A DNA stretch of 64,000 bases from Leptolyngbya ohadii IS1 (GTDB lineage: Bacteria; Cyanobacteriota; Cyanobacteriia; Elainellales; Elainellaceae). Below are positions 1-8,671 of this stretch, piece after piece; within the stretch, counting starts at the first letter, position 1; every line of letters begins with the position of its first letter. The position numbers were made by a program, and so were the translations under genes. The stretch is taken from positions 1,051,501 through 1,115,500 of the forward strand of contig NZ_NKFP01000001.1 in assembly GCF_002215035.1 (NCBI RefSeq), read 5' to 3'. A model generated the notes under the pieces. The model was not told the DNA's origin and did no database searches. It saw only the letters and a program-made list of their open reading frames with translations.

Positions 1-1
1 C

Positions 2-1159
2 AATCTCAAGACCCTGAACGACCAGATTATGCCCGCTGCCGGGGTCGATATTCCGCTGGTACAGCTCATCAACAATACGGGTACGCCCTACGATTTCAGA
101 GTCAGCGGAGACTCGCGCACCTACATCGACCTGATCGCGCCCGCAGGATTGGAAGAAATTGCCACCTACGCCGCCGGAATCGGTCCCTCGAAGCGGCTAA
201 TTATTCCTGCCCAAACGGTGGATGCTGATGGTAACGGTCAGCCCGATGACCTGAACGGAGACGGAGTAATTAGCGATGCCGATCGCCGCCTGGGAACACC
301 CACCAATCTAATCAGCGTGGCTCACAGTGAAGGGTTACAGGTGCATCCTTTTACCATCCGCGACGATCGATTCTTCCAGTCCCCGGACTACAGCACTCCA
401 GAAGCGGAGTACGAGCAGCTTATTAGACTCGGTGCCGATGCGTTCTTTACCGACTTCCCGGCAACCGGCGATCGGGTACGCGATCGCATTGTGGCTGACG
501 ACGTTCGATCGCCTGATAATCCGGCAGTGCTAGCAGGAGAAGTGTTATCAAATCTGCCCCGATCGCGTGGGTTTGAAGGGTTAGCAATCAGTCCAGACGG
601 AAAAACGCTCTACCCGATGCTGGAAGGCACGGTGACGGGCGATCCGCCAGGGGCACTGCGAATCCATGAGTTCGATCTGGAGCAGAACCGATACGAGGGA
701 TTAAAAGGCTACTATCAGCTCGACAATCCCAGCTATGCGATCGGAGACTTTACCGCAGTCAACGAAAATGAATATTTGGTGATTGAGCGGGATAACAATC
801 AGGGAAGTCAGGCAGCCTTCAAGAAAATCTTCAAAATTGATCTCTCGGAGGTCGATGAGAACGGTTTTGTTGAGAAAGATGAACTGGTGAACCTGCTGCA
901 AGTTGGCGATCCGGGAGACTTGAGCGGTGACGACAGCGATACGTTTACCTTCCCCTTCCAGACGATCGAGGATCTGCTGGTGATTGATGCCAAGACGCTG
1001 CTGATTGCCAACGATAATAACTATCCGTTCTCGGTGGGTCGTCCTCCCGCGATCGACAATAACGAGATAATTCTGGTGAATCTGCCTCAGCCGCTAACCC
1101 TGGCTCCCGGAGTGGGAGTCCCTGAGCTGAACAGCAATTCCTCTCTAGCCGCAGTCTAG
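2..1159 (+). CDS. Glycerophosphodiester phosphodiesterase / phytase-like esterase, C-terminal part
   Basis: The frame is open to the left edge (codon phase from base 2), so the 5' end lies outside the window. The first part (to about residue 155) resembles the end of a GDPD TIM barrel: a segment with HPFTIRDD, then GADAFFTDFPATGDRVRD, the usual last strand of that family. It is followed by a phytase-like esterase domain (PF13449 type) with SRGFEGLAISPDGKTLY and IEDLLVIDAKTLLIANDNN. A calcium-loop-like stretch, DADGNGQPDDLNGDGVISDAD, sits near the start. Such proteins are normally exported and release glycerol phosphate or phosphate from phosphodiesters. It ends in TAG. Domain assignment is by recognition only. 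The extra EF-hand-like loop inside the GDPD part is uncommon but seen in large cyanobacterial versions. Confidence 0.8.
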   Translation, partial: NLKTLNDQIMPAAGVDIPLVQLINNTGTPYDFRVSGDSRTYIDLIAPAGLEEIATYAAGIGPSKRLIIPAQTVDADGNGQPDDLNGDGVISDADRRLGTPTNLISVAHSEGLQVHPFTIRDDRFFQSPDYSTPEAEYEQLIRLGADAFFTDFPATGDRVRDRIVADDVRSPDNPAVLAGEVLSNLPRSRGFEGLAISPDGKTLYPMLEGTVTGDPPGALRIHEFDLEQNRYEGLKGYYQLDNPSYAIGDFTAVNENEYLVIERDNNQGSQAAFKKIFKIDLSEVDENGFVEKDELVNLLQVGDPGDLSGDDSDTFTFPFQTIEDLLVIDAKTLLIANDNNYPFSVGRPPAIDNNEIILVNLPQPLTLAPGVGVPELNSNSSLAAV

Positions 1160-1548
1160 TAAACCAGGATTCAGGCTAGGAAAAACACGGCAGACGGGCT
1201 GAAGATGTCAAATTTTCAGTCCTTCTGCTTATTTTGGATTTGATACAGCCCAAATAGCGCGACGTTCAGCGGCAGACAGAAAAGAATCGAACTAACACAG
1301 AAATATTACAGTCCCGTTTGTCACTGGCTCCTGATCCTAGGCTGCTCTAAAACCGATATCTCTCTAAAGTAGTCGCTAAGGTTAATCACGCTTTAACTCT
1401 TCTTAGACTCTTCTTAACCTGAAAGCGTTAGGTTGTAAAAATGACAAATCTAGTTCTCGTACAGAGGGTCGATCGACGGTAGAATGGTCCGTTCGTTAAT
1501 CGCTTCTAAAAGAGCAAGTTTGTATGATTTAGAAGAGCTATAAAATTC
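1160..1548. other. Intergenic region without a recognisable gene
   Basis: This stretch carries no convincing reading frame. It holds short direct repeats of the type ACTCTTCTTAGA/CTCTTCTTAA around 1396-1420 and AT-rich sequence just before the IS1 left end. Nothing could be assigned. Confidence 0.5.
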
Positions 1549-2450
1549 GGTAGTGCGTTAAATTAATGTGGGATAGGTGGCGATGTCGTGCCAAGTCCAG
1601 GATCTCGTTGTCAATCTTGCGCGTTGAGCAGCGGTGGTTTTGAAGCGGCTGTGCTGCCAAATCCAGTTGAAATAACTCACGACTAACCGTGTCGTTACCT
1701 TTGTTTGTTCCCAGACTTTGCCAAACTTATTCTGTCGCCGATGCCATCTTCCCGTTTGTTGCCGAACTGTTCCATTCGTCCGTTCCAATCGCTGTGTTTT
1801 ATCTTTGCCAATGTGATGTTCGATCTCTGGCGGCAACACTCGCTCATATCCCCCCAGTCATCGGTGTTGAATTGCTTGCAATCGGTCTTTCCTTCGGTGT
1901 TCACGACTAATTGCTCAATGAACACATCGGTGTGTTTGCCCACGCAGGCGGCGAGAATCAAGCCACTGAGGCGAGCCAGACTCAACCCAATCCAACAGTC
2001 CCCCCGATTCAATTCCTCCTGGGTGCATTGCTTTTGTTTTTTGCGACGAATGACCACATCTCGTCAGCACAAACTTCCTCGGTCTTGACGGATTGAACCT
2101 CTCCGTTATGCACCAATTGTGCTTTTTGACTGGCAGAGCGCACAATGCTCACAACCGTATTGTAGGCAAGTCCCCTGGTCCGACTGATACCCCGTAAGCT
2201 GCTGCCTTCGCTATGCGCTTGCAGCACTTGGCGAATTTGCTCAGGACTGACATGGCGACGATAATAAAGGCTATCGAATGACTCACAAAAGGTTTGACGG
2301 CAAGCCGGACAGAGATAGCGTTGATGACCATTGGGCATCTTGCCATGCTTATGCGCTTTGCTGTGACCGCACAGAGGGCATTCCATCGCTTTGCTTCCAG
2401 ACGAGGTTCCTCTCTACTCTACCAGCCCCACATTAATCTGACGCACTATC
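1549..2450 (-). mobile_element. IS1-family insertion sequence
   Basis: The ends are inverted repeats. The left end from 1551 reads TAGTGCGTTAAATTAATGTG. The right end read inward on the minus strand from 2448 reads TAGTGCGTCAGATTAATGTG, which differs at only two positions. The element holds one IS1-type transposase on the minus strand. No clear target duplication is visible. Confidence 0.8.
1558..2386 (-). pseudogene. IS1-family transposase (InsA-InsB) with one programmed and one apparently inactivating frameshift
   Basis: The N-terminal frame (2386-2009) has the InsA zinc finger CPLCGHSKAHKHGKMPNGHQ and a CPAC pair, then an HTH. It reaches DEMWSFVAKN at an A-AAA-AAC heptamer on the minus strand (about 2042-2048), the classical IS1 -1 slippage signal. 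A -1 slip continues as KQKQC...GDCWIGLSLARLSG, the InsB catalytic region. A second break occurs in a G-run (C6 on the plus strand, 1850-1855). One extra G would give DDWGGYERVLPPEIEHHIGK and continue to RLERTNG with the catalytic E and on to the end. The first shift is probably functional. The second looks like a 1-bp deletion or a homopolymer sequencing error. Confidence 0.75.
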
Positions 2451-2517
2451 GGATTTTCTCCCTAAACCGTTGCTGTAACTCTTCTAAAGAAATACGCTGA
2501 ATTGCTTTAGAAGTTAG

Positions 2518-2649
2518 TTAAGAGATATCCACTTGGCATTTCCACTCGTGTAAAAGCTCTAAATCATCCTCCTGGATTAAAGTTAAGCGGACACGAGAAC
2601 CATCCGGAATCTGCCACTTGAAATAATTGATTATTTCTGGGGAAATCAT
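2518..2649 (-). CDS. Small hypothetical protein, 43 residues
   Basis: An ATG-started minus-strand frame of 43 codons plus stop, beginning MISPEIINYFKWQIPDG and ending HEWKCQVDIS. The composition (mixed acidic and hydrophobic, WQIP and LIQEDDLELL segments) looks like genuine protein rather than a shadow. It lies in a gap between the IS1 element and a GNAT gene, and no strong ribosome binding site is visible. No family was recognised. It may be the remnant of a longer gene cut by the IS1 insertion, because its end lies only about 70 bp from the IS1 end. Confidence 0.35.
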   Translation of the reverse strand: MISPEIINYFKWQIPDGSRVRLTLIQEDDLELLHEWKCQVDIS

Positions 2650-2850
2650 ACTGCTCACTCCGCCAGTCCTTAAAATCCTTTGCGTTGCCCTGACTTCATC
2701 TTCAACACCAACAGATAAGATTCCGGTTACATCCCCAAGAAGAACTTGAGCATAGTGGTTTTAGTCAACGGTTGGCAAGCACTTCGCGATTTTACAGGCG
2801 ACTTCAGTCAGTCCGCTGCAACAGAACTGCTGTTATGCCACACATGAAGC

Positions 2851-3417
2851 TTATAAATATATCCAGTACCTTGAAATCATTACCCCCGATACGTTCGATA
2901 TTAATTGGTTTTCTAGTACTCCTCCATTCTTTCCAATCACACGCACTGAAGGAATATTGTCAGTATCACAAGTGATTAGGATGCGAGATAGTCCTAAATC
3001 ACGTGCTTTACCCAGAGTCAATTTAAGTAGACGGGTTCCATAGCCTCTGCCACGCTCTGATGGACGGACTATATAACCAATATGTCCACCATGGTGTTTA
3101 AGGGTTGGCGTTAACTGATGACGCAAATGGCTTTTTCCGATTAAATAGGTATTGTCTCTCACAAGCCAGAGTGTTGTTTGGGGAACCATCCCTTTTGACA
3201 GCCCTACGCCTGCTTCCATAGCTAATAGGCGCTGAGTGTACACATCAAAATCATTGTGAATTTGTTCTAAATCAGACTGAAACCGATACTCTCCTGCGGA
3301 ATGGAAGTCTTCCACAAGCGATAGAAGTGACTGCTTGTGCTCTGAAGCAAGTTTAATTAACGAAAGATTGGTCAGTACCAATGAATCAAGTCTCCTTACT
3401 CTACGATTGTCTATCAC
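2851..3417 (-). CDS. GNAT-family N-acetyltransferase
   Basis: A 188-residue protein of normal GNAT size. The acetyl-CoA pyrophosphate loop is the R-x-x-G-x-G type motif RPSERGRGYGTRLLKLTLGK near residues 118-137. It is preceded by the beta-strand GHIGYIVRPSE and followed by GLSRILITCDTDNIPSVRVI, the usual motif B with an Asn/Ser near the thiol exit. The N-terminal 60 residues are helical and not diagnostic. The acceptor substrate is unknown. It stands alone between IS remnants on both sides, so it may be a passenger gene. A start at the first ATG is assumed, with no clear Shine-Dalgarno sequence. Confidence 0.8.
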   Translation of the reverse strand: MIDNRRVRRLDSLVLTNLSLIKLASEHKQSLLSLVEDFHSAGEYRFQSDLEQIHNDFDVYTQRLLAMEAGVGLSKGMVPQTTLWLVRDNTYLIGKSHLRHQLTPTLKHHGGHIGYIVRPSERGRGYGTRLLKLTLGKARDLGLSRILITCDTDNIPSVRVIGKNGGVLENQLISNVSGVMISRYWIYL

Positions 3418-3553
3418 AATTTTAAATAAGGCTTCTCGTCAGCTTCCCTTTACTTAAACTTTTGACACCAACAAATAAGATTTCGGTTTCACTTCTACCA
3501 AAGACTTGCGGCATAACGGTATGCTTGAGCGGTTGCTGAAACAAATGAAACTA

Positions 3554-3726
3554 AGAGCTTATCCGAAATCCGAATTGCCCAGTCAGTATTGCAAGCATAG
3601 GGGAAATGCAAAAATGCCAAGTAGTTCTCTGGCTTCTTTTCCCAAAGGATCAATAGACGACGAAATCGGTTTATCCACGGGTGTGTCCGCTTAATGACCC
3701 ATCGTCTTGCGGGTAGTTCAAAACAT
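3554..3726 (-). pseudogene. IS5-family transposase, C-terminal remnant
   Basis: Minus-strand translation gives FELPARRWVIKRTHPWINRF and then RRLLILWEKKPENYLAFLHF, followed by WAIRISDKLL. This is the conserved C-terminal block of IS5-type DDE transposases (RRWVVERT...WLNRFRRL...EKK.ENY), and the catalytic E position has become K (VIKRT instead of VVERT). A TGA stop lies just upstream at about 3730, so only the last ~55 residues survive. Confidence 0.7.
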
Positions 3727-3742
3727 CATCACACGAGCGAAT

Positions 3743-3760
3743 AGTACCCGCAGGGGTACT
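3743..3760. repeat. Short perfect hairpin AGTACCC-GCAG-GGGTACT
   Basis: A 7-bp perfect stem with a 4-base loop lies between the IS5 remnant and the peptidase gene. There is no U-tract, so it is not a typical terminator. It could be an IS end or a small palindromic repeat. Confidence 0.4.
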
Positions 3761-3925
3761 GCCAGAGGCATCGGTAGAATTTCATACTTAATAAATAAAA
3801 CCCAATAAGCCCTAACCTAACGCAATGAGTGGTGTCTCCCAAAGTAGAACTTAAAAGTCCTTTAGAAATACAAATTGACCCATTGCTGTGCCAGGACAAA
3901 ACCTAGACCTGCAAGGAAAAAATTT

Positions 3926-5341
3926 ATGCGTTTATGGATGAGATTCAAGCAGTTGATATTCACCTTTGCAGTAGCAGCAATAATGATGCTAGTTACTACC
4001 GCTCCTGCACATGCGCTAGAGCTATCAAGGGGCGTCTATCGTATTCCCTATGACGATGGAACTGAAGTTCGGGTAGGCAGTGATCACAATGATCACTCTC
4101 CCATCGGTCGAATTGATATGTCAGGTAGAGGTAGTTCTACCTATAAGATTGTAGCTGCCGCTGGTGGTTGGATTCGATTTATTGAAGATAGTTTTAGCCA
4201 AGCACAACCTACGAGCACACGAAAACCAGGAGATGCTTGCAACAATAACTATGTGTGGATTGAGCACCCCAATGGCGAGTGGACAAAATACTCACATATG
4301 TCTAAAGACTCAGCAACTAGGAAGGCTGGGCTTTCCGTTGGTCAATGGGTAAATGCAGGTACATATCTGGGCGACGAAGACGATGTTGGTTGTGCCAACG
4401 GCAATCATTTGCACTTTGAAGTGGCTGTTCCTCGTGACACCAATCCAATCAATCCCGTCGGTGGTTTCGTCAATGATAATGGGGGCAGTGAGCGCAACCG
4501 CATTCCTCGCATTTGTGGCATTTCTAATGGTGTCTTCAAAACTGGCACAAGCTATACTGCCGCATGGATGCCGGAAAACTACCGCAGGGGACTACCGGAA
4601 ATCGCGCGTCATGGATTGAGTATTGAGCATTATCAGTGTCAGTTTAACCAAATGGTTGATGCTGGTTATGAACCTAGCTGGCTCGATATGTTTGATGACA
4701 ACGGTAAGACTTACGTCAACGTGATTGGGCAACGAGCTTCAGGTCAAGGAAATGCTTTCCACAATCTCACTGGAGAACAATATCAGCAAAGATTTGAAGA
4801 CCTGAAAAAAGCAGGCTACAAACCTGTGATTGTGGATAGCTATCTTTTGAATGGCCAGGTTCGATACGCTGGTTTTTTCAAGAAGGGTTTCGGTCCTGAT
4901 TATGCTGGTTACCATGGCATTTCAGCAGCAGAGCATCAGGCTAAGCTAGATGACTGGACGGAGAAAGGATTTTTCCCAACAAGCATTTCGGTGGTTTCCG
5001 TCAATGGACAGCGCCAATACACAGGGATCTATGAGAAGGCAAGTTTGGGCTCCTGGCAACTCAAATCCCAGCTAAAAACAAGCCAGTATCAGGAGACTTA
5101 CGATGACAATAAAGAGGCAGGTCGGCACGTAGCTTATCTCAATGGTTACAAGCATGCTGGTGAGTCCTACCTAGTTGCAATTTTTAGCTCAAACGTACCT
5201 CAAGGTGGTAAGTATCGTCATGGGCTTAATGGTTCGCAATACCAGAGCGAATATGAAAGTGCTCGCAGTGCTAATCTGCTGACGAGAATTGTTACAGGAT
5301 ATAGCGAAGGGGGTCGCAAATATGCTGCTGCCTGGCGGTAA
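3926..5341 (+). CDS. Secreted M23-family peptidase with C-terminal polyglycine-hydrolase-like repeats
   Basis: The start at 3926 is preferred over an ATG 51 bp upstream, because AAGGA precedes it and it begins a clear signal peptide: MRLWMRFKQLIFTFAVAAIM, then ...APAHA with cleavage near residue 30. The M23 (LysM-less lysostaphin type) domain spans about 35-190. The zinc and catalytic set is visible: H57/D64 in HSPIGRID, H124 in KYSHM, and H163 in NHLHFEVAV. Residues about 200-471 form four to five repeats of ~50 residues with G(L/I)S..(E/Q)YQ...(D/E) and the edge strand (Y/F)(A/T)G(I/F)(F/Y), the structural repeat of BTRD1/polyglycine hydrolases. The protein probably acts outside the cytoplasmic membrane on peptidoglycan or another peptide. 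It is flanked on both sides by IS remnants, which suggests mobility. Confidence 0.85.
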   Translation: MRLWMRFKQLIFTFAVAAIMMLVTTAPAHALELSRGVYRIPYDDGTEVRVGSDHNDHSPIGRIDMSGRGSSTYKIVAAAGGWIRFIEDSFSQAQPTSTRKPGDACNNNYVWIEHPNGEWTKYSHMSKDSATRKAGLSVGQWVNAGTYLGDEDDVGCANGNHLHFEVAVPRDTNPINPVGGFVNDNGGSERNRIPRICGISNGVFKTGTSYTAAWMPENYRRGLPEIARHGLSIEHYQCQFNQMVDAGYEPSWLDMFDDNGKTYVNVIGQRASGQGNAFHNLTGEQYQQRFEDLKKAGYKPVIVDSYLLNGQVRYAGFFKKGFGPDYAGYHGISAAEHQAKLDDWTEKGFFPTSISVVSVNGQRQYTGIYEKASLGSWQLKSQLKTSQYQETYDDNKEAGRHVAYLNGYKHAGESYLVAIFSSNVPQGGKYRHGLNGSQYQSEYESARSANLLTRIVTGYSEGGRKYAAAWR

Positions 5342-5397
5342 AAAATATGGCAGGTTACTTGGTTGTGTGGCAAAAACGGATGAGTGGTAATGTAAAT

Positions 5398-5690
5398 AGA
5401 CCTATCCTTGCCTTCTCCTCCGATGTCTACTGCTGCTCTTTTTAAGTAGCAGCACTTTCTGCCTGAAATCATCCTGCTGAACGTCCGGTGGTACTGCCCT
5501 TCAGGTTCGCCAGTTCCCTATGGTGGAAGACCCGCCCGCAGGACTGGACTCACCGCTATTCCCTCAGCTACCAGAATTTGGAAGAGATGATATAGGAACG
5601 GGAGATGAAGGTAGATCATTCGACAATCAACCGATGGGTGCTCAAGTACGCTTCGGAACTGGACAATCGATTTTATACCAACAGAGTAGG
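5398..5690 (+). pseudogene. IS6-family transposase, N-terminal remnant
   Basis: The DNA resembles the start of the IS6 transposases at 8385 and 14519: ATGTCTACTGCTGCTCTTTT, then CTGCCTGAAATCATCCTGCT, and later ACTCGACAATCAACCG-like bases coding VDHSTINRWVLKYASELDN. It contains stops and frame changes and ends where the IS701 element begins. It keeps only the N-terminal quarter. Confidence 0.7.
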
Positions 5691-5698
5691 ACATCTAA

Positions 5699-7092
5699 CC
5701 CTCTTCCATCATATTGGAGAGGAAAAATTAGACTAGAAGGGTGGTTCTTGCAGACGTGGAGGCGGTGATGGTAGAACCTCGTGCGGCTCGTCCTACCCTG
5801 CGCTTTGTCGATGAATATTGTGAATGGTATGCCCCGTTGTTTCCCGAAGTGCGAAGCTTTGAAGCCTTCAAATACCTGCATGTGGGCATGATCTCAGAAC
5901 TAAAACGCAAAACGCTACCAGCCATTGCGAAAGCAGTGGGCTTAGACAATGAGCAAGGCTTACACCACCTATTGACGAAATCGCCCTGGTCGGTGACGCG
6001 ATTGCGACAGATTCGCTTAAAGCTCATCCTCAAGCTCCTAGACGGGCAAGCCGTGATTCTGTTGATTGACGAAACGGGCGACTGTAAAAAGGGGAAGCAC
6101 ACCGATTACGTCAAGCGACAATACATCGGCAATGTGGGTAAGAAGGAAAATGGCATCGTGGCAGTGACCGCTTATGCCCTATTTCGTGGCATGATATTGC
6201 CCCTATCGTTTGAGGTTTACAAGCCCAAAGAGCGGCTCAAAGCGGGTGATGAGTACAAAACGAAACCGCAGATTGCTGCGGAGATGATCCGTGAACTGCT
6301 ATCGCTGGGATTTCGGTTTGAATTAGTGCTTGCCGATAGTCTGTACGGCGAAAGTAAAGTCAACTTTATCCGTGTATTGGAGTCGTTGAATCTGCCCTAC
6401 ATCGTGGCGATCCGGTCGAACCACGGGATGTGGTTGCCCCAAGACCAAGAGGTAACCTGTGAACCCTGGCAAGCCTTTCGGCGGACCTTTAGCAATGGCA
6501 AAACCGAAGTTCGCTATCGCAGCGAGATTATTTATGGGAAACGTCGAACGGTTCGCTACTGGTTGTTAACGACTAACCCACAAACGTTACCGGACAACTC
6601 AACCACTTATGTAATGAGCAATGCGCCGGAGGTCAAACTCGATGAGATTGGGGATCGCTACGGCGAACGAACCTGGATTGAGTATGGACTCAAGCAGAGT
6701 AAAGATGCTCTGGGATGGGCGGATTTTCGCGTGACCCATTACAAGCAGATTGAGCGATGGTGGGAGATTGTCATGAGTGCTTTCACGATGGTGAGTTTGT
6801 TCGCTGATGCCTTCAATCGGGAATGCCCTTTGTCTCACCAGATATTTGCCCAACACTCTTGGTGGAATAGCCAACGGGGTTGGAAACACCTGCTGAACAA
6901 CCTGCGCTTAGTGATTGAGCCCTGGATTGCTTTAAACCGACTCAAACCCTGGCTTGAGGTGTTTGAAATCCCATCCTTCATCCAGGGATTTATCCAATTA
7001 ATCCAGCGGATGCAGCAGTTTTATTGCCCCATCATGCATGACCTTTTGCTACGGCGCGTCCTCTTTAACTCTGCTTAAATGATGGAAGAGGG
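5699..7092 (+). mobile_element. IS701-family insertion sequence, copy 1
   Basis: A 1394-bp element with inverted ends CCCTCTTCCATCAT and ATGATGGAAGAGGG. It is flanked by a 4-bp duplication CTAA at 5695-5698 and 7093-7096, which fits the YTAR-type target of IS701. A second copy of the same length, encoding an identical transposase, lies at 44512-45905. Confidence 0.92.
5741..7078 (+). CDS. IS701-family DDE transposase
   Basis: A 445-residue full-length transposase, identical in sequence to the one encoded by the copy at 44526-45863. DDE features include ILLIDETGDCKKGKHTDYVK (first Asp), ELVLADSLYGES (second Asp) and the YGERTWIEYGLKQSKDALGW region, with the late Glu of the W-x-E type before LKQSK. 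It starts near the left end of the element and stops inside the right inverted repeat region. No frameshift is present, so this copy appears intact and able to supply transposase. The choice of start is uncertain by a few codons, because a second Met occurs at residue 10. Confidence 0.9.
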   Translation: MVLADVEAVMVEPRAARPTLRFVDEYCEWYAPLFPEVRSFEAFKYLHVGMISELKRKTLPAIAKAVGLDNEQGLHHLLTKSPWSVTRLRQIRLKLILKLLDGQAVILLIDETGDCKKGKHTDYVKRQYIGNVGKKENGIVAVTAYALFRGMILPLSFEVYKPKERLKAGDEYKTKPQIAAEMIRELLSLGFRFELVLADSLYGESKVNFIRVLESLNLPYIVAIRSNHGMWLPQDQEVTCEPWQAFRRTFSNGKTEVRYRSEIIYGKRRTVRYWLLTTNPQTLPDNSTTYVMSNAPEVKLDEIGDRYGERTWIEYGLKQSKDALGWADFRVTHYKQIERWWEIVMSAFTMVSLFADAFNRECPLSHQIFAQHSWWNSQRGWKHLLNNLRLVIEPWIALNRLKPWLEVFEIPSFIQGFIQLIQRMQQFYCPIMHDLLLRRVLFNSA

Positions 7093-7139
7093 CTAAGCAG
7101 AGTGAGGGTGGGGAGAACTGTTGGGAATTATTTGCAATC

Positions 7140-7427
7140 TCAAAGCCATTTAGGAATATCAGGCTGTTGAACAAGTTCTAATTTCTTTTGGCGGGACAAT
7201 TGCTTAATGCGATATTCGATCTGCAAGGCTTGTCGTTTCGTTTGAAAGCTCCACGAAGCAAGCAGCTCGACAGGACGATATGCTTTCGTGTATCGTCCGC
7301 CCTTCCCATCGTTATGAGCAGCAATTCGCGATTCGATGTTCTTGGTGTACCCCGTGTACAGAGAACCATTGGCACAACGCACAATATACACATAATGGGT
7401 ATCAGATTCAGCTCGCTCGACCATCAA
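7140..7427 (-). CDS. GIY-YIG nuclease domain protein
   Basis: A 95-residue single-domain protein of the UvrC N-terminal/YhbQ-like GIY-YIG type. The GIY half is YVYIVRCANGSLYTGYTKNIESR, and the following R-x-x-x-H appears as SRIAAHNDGKGGRYT. The K/RPVELL strand and a Q-A-L-Q-I-E-Y-R-I-K metal Glu follow, as in the family. These are small DNA-structure nucleases of unsettled function. Start is at the first or second of two adjacent ATGs. The gene lies between an IS701 and an IS6 element, in a zone otherwise made only of mobile DNA. Confidence 0.85.
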   Translation of the reverse strand: MMVERAESDTHYVYIVRCANGSLYTGYTKNIESRIAAHNDGKGGRYTKAYRPVELLASWSFQTKRQALQIEYRIKQLSRQKKLELVQQPDIPKWL

Positions 7428-7479
7428 AACTTCCGAAACTTACGTCAACTTACATATTGCAGGAAAGGAAGATCGCTTA

Positions 7480-8450
7480 GGTTGTGTCGCAAATAATCCT
7501 TAAGAACCAATACTTCTCCCACGGAGAACGAGACTATACCACCACTCCAAAAAATTGACACACGCATGCTGCCTGAGCCAGCAATTCTCAGTATGAGAAC
7601 CATTCTCATTTTTAGATCTTTGCTAGTGGCTGAAACGCTCATTCTCTCGTTCGAGTCAAACGCTTCAGAACGCATAAATTCGTACAAAAGTACCAAAATG
7701 AGAATTGCTGTGCCTGAGCAGATACATCTCCTCGTTCTACCTCTTTGACTTGTCCTTTACGCATCATGTTCATTGCCTCGATTCCACTCAAGGTGCGTCT
7801 CGCGCTGTTAAACGACTTGAACCCCATCATCGGTTTCACAATGCGCTTGATATGCCGATGATCCTGCTCAATGACATTATTCAAATATTTACTCTGCCTT
7901 AATTCGGTCTCCTGATCGATCATCTCATCCCCTTTCAACGTCTCGATTGCGACGGGATAAGCCGCATTTTTATCAACGGTAATGACCCGTGGAGCATGAG
8001 TGTGCTGACCTTTCAGAACTTTGCGAAAGAATCGTGCCGCTGCCCTGCTATCCCGCTTTGCGCTCAGTAGAAAGTCCAGCGTATTCCCCTCTGAGTCAAC
8101 CGCTCGGTACAAATACTTCCACACCCCCTTGACTTTGATATACGTCTCGTCCACCCGCCACGAGTCGTTCGTCGGTTTCAGGTGCCGTCGAATCCGTTTG
8201 TCCAATTCCGGGGCATACCTTAAAACCCAACGGTTAATGGTTGAGTGATCCACCTCCACCCCCCGCTCCTGCATCATCTCCTCCAAATCTCGGTAGCTGA
8301 GCGAATAGCGACAATACCAGCGAACGTTCAGCAGGATGATTTCGGGCAAGAAGTGCCGCCACTTGAATAGGGAAGCAGTAAACATGGGGGAGCAGGAAGG
8401 AGAGCGTAGTCCTGCCTGCCTTACCATTTGCTGGTTTTTGCAACACAACC
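7480..8450 (-). mobile_element. IS6-family insertion sequence nested in an older IS6
   Basis: The left end GGTTGTGTCGCAAATAATCC (7480) and the right end TTTTTGCAACACAACC (to 8450) form inverted repeats about 17 bp long. The transposase is on the minus strand. The base after the right end begins the C-terminal third of another IS6 transposase in the opposite orientation. No 8-bp target duplication is evident. Confidence 0.75.
7639..8385 (-). CDS. IS6-family transposase
   Basis: The start at 8385 (MFTASLFKWRHFLPEIILLN) matches the start of the copy at 14519. The DDE core is present: WRVDETYIKVKG (Asp), VITVDKNAAYP (Asp) and NVIEQDHRHIKR (Glu). The zinc-finger-less N-terminus with RYSLSYRDLEEMM is typical of the cyanobacterial IS6 group. 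The last ~35 residues (VKEVERGDVSAQAQQF...LTRTRE) are unlike the other copy, which ends QTKFIEALFGIAV. The catalytic region is about 85 percent identical to the other copy by eye, so this is a separate member rather than a duplicate. Confidence 0.85.
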   Translation of the reverse strand: MFTASLFKWRHFLPEIILLNVRWYCRYSLSYRDLEEMMQERGVEVDHSTINRWVLRYAPELDKRIRRHLKPTNDSWRVDETYIKVKGVWKYLYRAVDSEGNTLDFLLSAKRDSRAAARFFRKVLKGQHTHAPRVITVDKNAAYPVAIETLKGDEMIDQETELRQSKYLNNVIEQDHRHIKRIVKPMMGFKSFNSARRTLSGIEAMNMMRKGQVKEVERGDVSAQAQQFSFWYFCTNLCVLKRLTRTRE

Positions 8451-8629
8451 AGAAGAACGTTGAGCGGGATTGAAGCGATGAATATGATGAGAAAAGGACA
8501 AGTCAAAGGAGTCCAACAAGGGGACAGTTTGTCCCAAGTAAAATTCATCGAAGCACTCTTTGGAATTGTTGCTTAAGGGAGTGCAAACAATACCGATTGT
8601 TTGTCCTTAAAAAATTTTTTGACACAACC
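8451..8629 (+). pseudogene. IS6-family transposase C-terminal fragment with right end
   Basis: A plus-strand frame from 8451 to the TAA at 8574-8576 encodes RRTLSGIEAMNMMRKGQVKG and then QQGDSLSQVKFIEALFGIVA, the C-terminus of the copy at 14519 (FIEALFGIAV). It is followed by a terminal repeat ending TTTTTTGACACAACC at 8629. The upstream two thirds are missing because a second IS6 starts at the preceding base. Confidence 0.8.
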
Positions 8630-8671
8630 GGTTTACATCAGCCATTATCAAAAACCTTGAAACAGTCATCA

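Noticed and set aside
2700-2850. Weak direct similarity between about 2702-2735 and 3457-3490 (ACACCAACA(G/A)ATAAGATT)
   Set aside because: Short and imperfect. It may be IS5-related debris on both sides of the GNAT gene, but too little is left to annotate.
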